Source: Candidatus Saccharicenans sp. (GTDB taxonomy: Bacteria > Acidobacteriota > Aminicenantia > Aminicenantales > Saccharicenantaceae). Taken from it: DNA of 64,000 nt. The first letter of the stretch is position 1, and each line of letters opens with the position of its first letter. The notes under the pieces are model-generated. The model did no database searches. It saw only the letters and a program-made list of their open reading frames with translations, and was not told the DNA's origin. Shown here one piece after another: positions 61,892 to 64,000 of this stretch. The stretch is taken from positions 333,492 through 397,491 of the forward strand of contig JANLFU010000001.1 of assembly GCA_024653215.1 (NCBI GenBank), given 5' to 3'. Made by a program: the position numbers and the translations under genes.

Positions 61892-62623
61892 TTATTTCAA
61901 CACGAAAAGGGAATCGTCCAGCCCGGTGTTGTAAACTATTTCGTTGACCGTCATCCTGATGTATTCGACCCCGCCGTGGAAGACGGTTATGGAAAAGGCG
62001 GCCATGGTGCCGTCAACTTTCCTGTAGTCGGCCAGCACCTGTTCAGCCTCAACTTCGCCCCCGCTCGGGCTCAGGGTCTTGGTCCTGGTCTTGTAGGGCA
62101 GGAAGGTGGTGGCATCCACGTACACTGTGGCCGTGTCGCCGTTGGAAAACTTCTGTTCCAGGACGTGGCAGGTTTTTCCATTAACTTCTTCTTTGCCCTT
62201 GTAAGTATAAGTAATGCCGAATTTCTCTGGATTCAGGGTGGCGGAATTACCGAGGGCCTGTCTCCGCATCTGCTCGGACTGGTCAGGGGTCAGTTCCATC
62301 ACTTCCCCCGTCTGGGGATTGGTGACCATGGCCTTCTGTCCGTCATATACCTGTATTATGCTCATGCCCATAACTTCTATTTCCGTCCGGGACTTATCGG
62401 GCTCTTTCTGGTACATGGTAAAGGGAGTGCTCATTCCGTACTGGATTATTTCCATCGTCCCGCTCATCCTGGTGTCCTTGATACCGGACAGGACCTCTCT
62501 CCCGCCCAGGGCCTTGATCATGTTTTCCAGGATGTCTTTTTCAGTCTGGGCCAGGCCGGGCCGGCTAAAAGCCAACACCATCAGCAGCACCAGGGAAAAA
62601 CTCAGGTATTTCTTTGCTTTCAT
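61892..62623 (-). CDS. LolA-like outer membrane lipoprotein-sorting family protein
   Basis: Protein of 243 residues with a signal peptide (1-25, cleaved after GLAQ). The body is one open beta-barrel of the LolA/LolB type: GTMEIIQYGMS, EVMGMSIIQVYDGQKAMV, ...YVDATTFLPYKTRTKT and VNEIVYNTGLDDSLF. It may carry lipids or lipoproteins; no Cys follows the signal, so it is soluble in the periplasm. Confidence 0.75.
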   Translation of the reverse strand: MKAKKYLSFSLVLLMVLAFSRPGLAQTEKDILENMIKALGGREVLSGIKDTRMSGTMEIIQYGMSTPFTMYQKEPDKSRTEIEVMGMSIIQVYDGQKAMVTNPQTGEVMELTPDQSEQMRRQALGNSATLNPEKFGITYTYKGKEEVNGKTCHVLEQKFSNGDTATVYVDATTFLPYKTRTKTLSPSGGEVEAEQVLADYRKVDGTMAAFSITVFHGGVEYIRMTVNEIVYNTGLDDSLFVLK

Positions 62624-62701
62624 GATTTCCTCCTGTGTCTAATACTTAAATTATACATAATTGATACGTGAAAAGACAGGCAAAGTTCAAAGGCAGGCAG
62701 G

Positions 62702-62742
62702 GGGGTGAGAATGTTTTTTAAAAATCACCCCGCGGGGTGATT
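62702..62742. promoter_or_regulatory. 20-bp palindrome with GGGGTGA half-sites upstream of the GGDEF gene
   Basis: A perfect 20-bp palindrome AATCACCCCGCGGGGTGATT at 62723-62742, plus a further GGGGTGA at 62702-62708 that could instead pair with TCACCCC. It lies between two divergently read genes. The half-site GGGGTGAT recurs upstream of the pilin operon at 14.3 kb. Confidence 0.5.
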
Positions 62743-62792
62743 GCCTCCGCTTCGGGTTTTCCTTATTTTATTATCAAACAAGGCGTAAGATT

Positions 62793-64000
62793 ATGATCTG
62801 GGATAGCAAGGAAGACAGGTATAAGCTTATATTCGATACCGTTCCCACCCCCGCCCTGCTCCTGGATCTTGATAACAATATAGAGGATTTTAACGACCGC
62901 TGCCTGGAATATTTTCCCAGCCCCGAGTTCCACAAGGTACTGTACGGGAGCAAGGTTCCCGTCTCGCGGATTTTCCCCTGGCTGGCCAATTCTCTCTCGG
63001 CCCTGAGCTCGGGCAACTCCCGGGAACTGACCTTCGAGCAACAGGTAGCCTCCGATAAGGGCCGGCTCATCTTCCAGGTCAGGGTCAAGAAGATTCTTGA
63101 TCCTTTTGACAACCACCGCAGCACCCTGGTGGTCATGAACGACATCACCACCATCGTCGAAGCCGAAGAAAAAATCAAGAGAGCCCGTGATTTCTACCTG
63201 ACCCTGTTCGAAGAATTCCCGGCCATGATCTGGCGGGCCGGGACCGATGGCCGGTTTGACTATTTCAACCGGGCCTGGCTGGCCTTTACCGGCCGGACGG
63301 CCGAAGAAGAAGCCGGCCTGGGCTGGCTGCAGAACCTGCCTGAGCCCGACAAGAAGAGATTCCAGCTGAGTTACGAATCTGCCCTTAAGGACAGGAGACC
63401 CTTTGAGGTTGAGTTCCGGATGAAACGGTTTGATGGACAGGTCCGCTGGGTCCTGTGCGTGGGCCGTCCCTTCAACGGCCTGGACGGGGAGTTCGCCGGG
63501 TTTATTGGCTCCTGCTATGACATCACCGAGAGAAAAAACCAGGAAGAACAGCTGGCCTACCAGGCCCTGCATGACCCCCTGACCGGTCTGCCCAACCGCC
63601 GCATGCTGGAGGTTATCCTGCCCCGGCTGATAGAGGAGAGTGCCCAGGGCAAATCCAGCGCTCTGTTCTTCATCGACCTGGATAATTTCAAGCTGGTCAA
63701 CGACAACTTCGGCCACCACGTGGGCGACAGCCTGCTGGTGGAGCTGGGCCGAATAATCCAGAAGCAGCTGCGATCGGGCGACAGGTTGATTCGCCTGGGC
63801 GGGGACGAGTTTGCCATCCTGCTGGACGGAGTCCAGAGAAAGGAAGCGGAGGCCATAGCTTCCCGGCTTCTGGAAAGCGTGGCCAATTACCAGTTTGTCA
63901 CCCCCCAGAAATCCTTCAACCTGTTTTTAAGTATTGGAGTGGCCTTGATCACCGGCCAGGTCGACCAGGAAATAATCATGTCCAGGGCCGATACCGCCAT
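62793..64000 (+). CDS. PAS-PAS-GGDEF diguanylate cyclase, 3' partial
   Basis: At least 402 residues, cut by the window end. Two N-terminal PAS-like domains: residues about 1-125, and about 135-255 (FPAMIWRAG..GRFDYFNRAWLAFTGRT, ending with GFIGSCYDITERK). The GGDEF domain begins DPLTGLPNRR; the A-site reads LGGDEFAIL, an intact catalytic motif, and RSGD lies five residues upstream, an intact RxxD inhibitory site. It should make c-di-GMP with product inhibition. The upstream palindrome may control it. Confidence 0.93.
   Translation, partial: MIWDSKEDRYKLIFDTVPTPALLLDLDNNIEDFNDRCLEYFPSPEFHKVLYGSKVPVSRIFPWLANSLSALSSGNSRELTFEQQVASDKGRLIFQVRVKKILDPFDNHRSTLVVMNDITTIVEAEEKIKRARDFYLTLFEEFPAMIWRAGTDGRFDYFNRAWLAFTGRTAEEEAGLGWLQNLPEPDKKRFQLSYESALKDRRPFEVEFRMKRFDGQVRWVLCVGRPFNGLDGEFAGFIGSCYDITERKNQEEQLAYQALHDPLTGLPNRRMLEVILPRLIEESAQGKSSALFFIDLDNFKLVNDNFGHHVGDSLLVELGRIIQKQLRSGDRLIRLGGDEFAILLDGVQRKEAEAIASRLLESVANYQFVTPQKSFNLFLSIGVALITGQVDQEIIMSRADTA

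Noticed and set aside
1-64000. CRISPR array, prophage or insertion sequence
   Set aside because: No regularly spaced direct repeats, integrase, transposase or phage structural genes were seen.

Overview
The window is a gene-dense, roughly 55-60% GC segment of a Gram-negative bacterial chromosome. An outer membrane is implied by bamA, skp and a LolCDE-type exporter, and surface or secreted activity by a minor-pilin/PilY1 operon and many signal-peptide proteins. Secreted peptidase-type proteins, an AGCS amino-acid symporter, a SpoIVB-type (S55) protein in a Gram-negative, RNase HIII and a Nuo/Nfn-type redox cluster fit an anaerobic, protein-degrading lineage near Acidobacteriota or Candidatus Aminicenantota. 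That placement is an inference from gene content only. No prophage, insertion sequence, plasmid or CRISPR array is visible.

Layout. 1-7.1 kb: a thermonuclease (cut by the window edge) coupled to a secreted protein made of two copies of one domain, a membrane-anchored MsrB-MsrA fusion, two small membrane proteins, a DAK2-DegV fusion and a spermidine-synthase-like protein. 7.4-14.1 kb: a minus-strand operon fimT-pilV-pilW-pilX-pilY1 for the type IV pilus tip and priming complex. 14.4-19 kb: a DPP-IV-like secreted peptidase, tRNA-Lys(CTT), a GspG-like protein and a sodium:alanine symporter. 19.3-24 kb: RNA polymerase omega with a long acidic tail, overlapped in antisense by a CYTH protein that belongs to a tatD-prenyltransferase-CYTH operon, then a DUF885 protein that has lost its metal motif. 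24.1-27.5 kb: a KAS III, an SDR and a serine-palmitoyltransferase-like enzyme, a possible sphingoid-base locus. 27.5-36.2 kb: an S55 protein with permuted motif order, a propeller protein, EF-P, a galactokinase-like kinase, an RNase Z-like hydrolase and a lipoprotein amidohydrolase. 36.2-43.4 kb: five tightly coupled redox genes (NuoE-, NuoF-, NuoG-, NfnA- and NfnB-like). 43.6-53.9 kb: RNase HIII, AlaX, two FtsX-type permeases, a stand-alone pyruvate-kinase C domain, an RsuA-family pseudouridine synthase, a Lon-family protease and a long GNAT protein. 53.9-61.8 kb: ribH-nusB-lysS-lolC/E-lolD-bamA-skp-fabZ, closed by a strong hairpin terminator. 61.9 kb to the end: a LolA-like secreted protein and a PAS-GGDEF diguanylate cyclase running off the window.

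Genes left of about 26.2 kb are mostly on the minus strand and those to the right mostly on the plus strand. The features that most deserve a second look are the redox cluster, the SPT-like/SDR pair, a 25-bp palindrome present three times (once inside a gene), the omega-tail/CYTH antisense overlap, and the permuted or degenerate enzymes (S55, DUF885).
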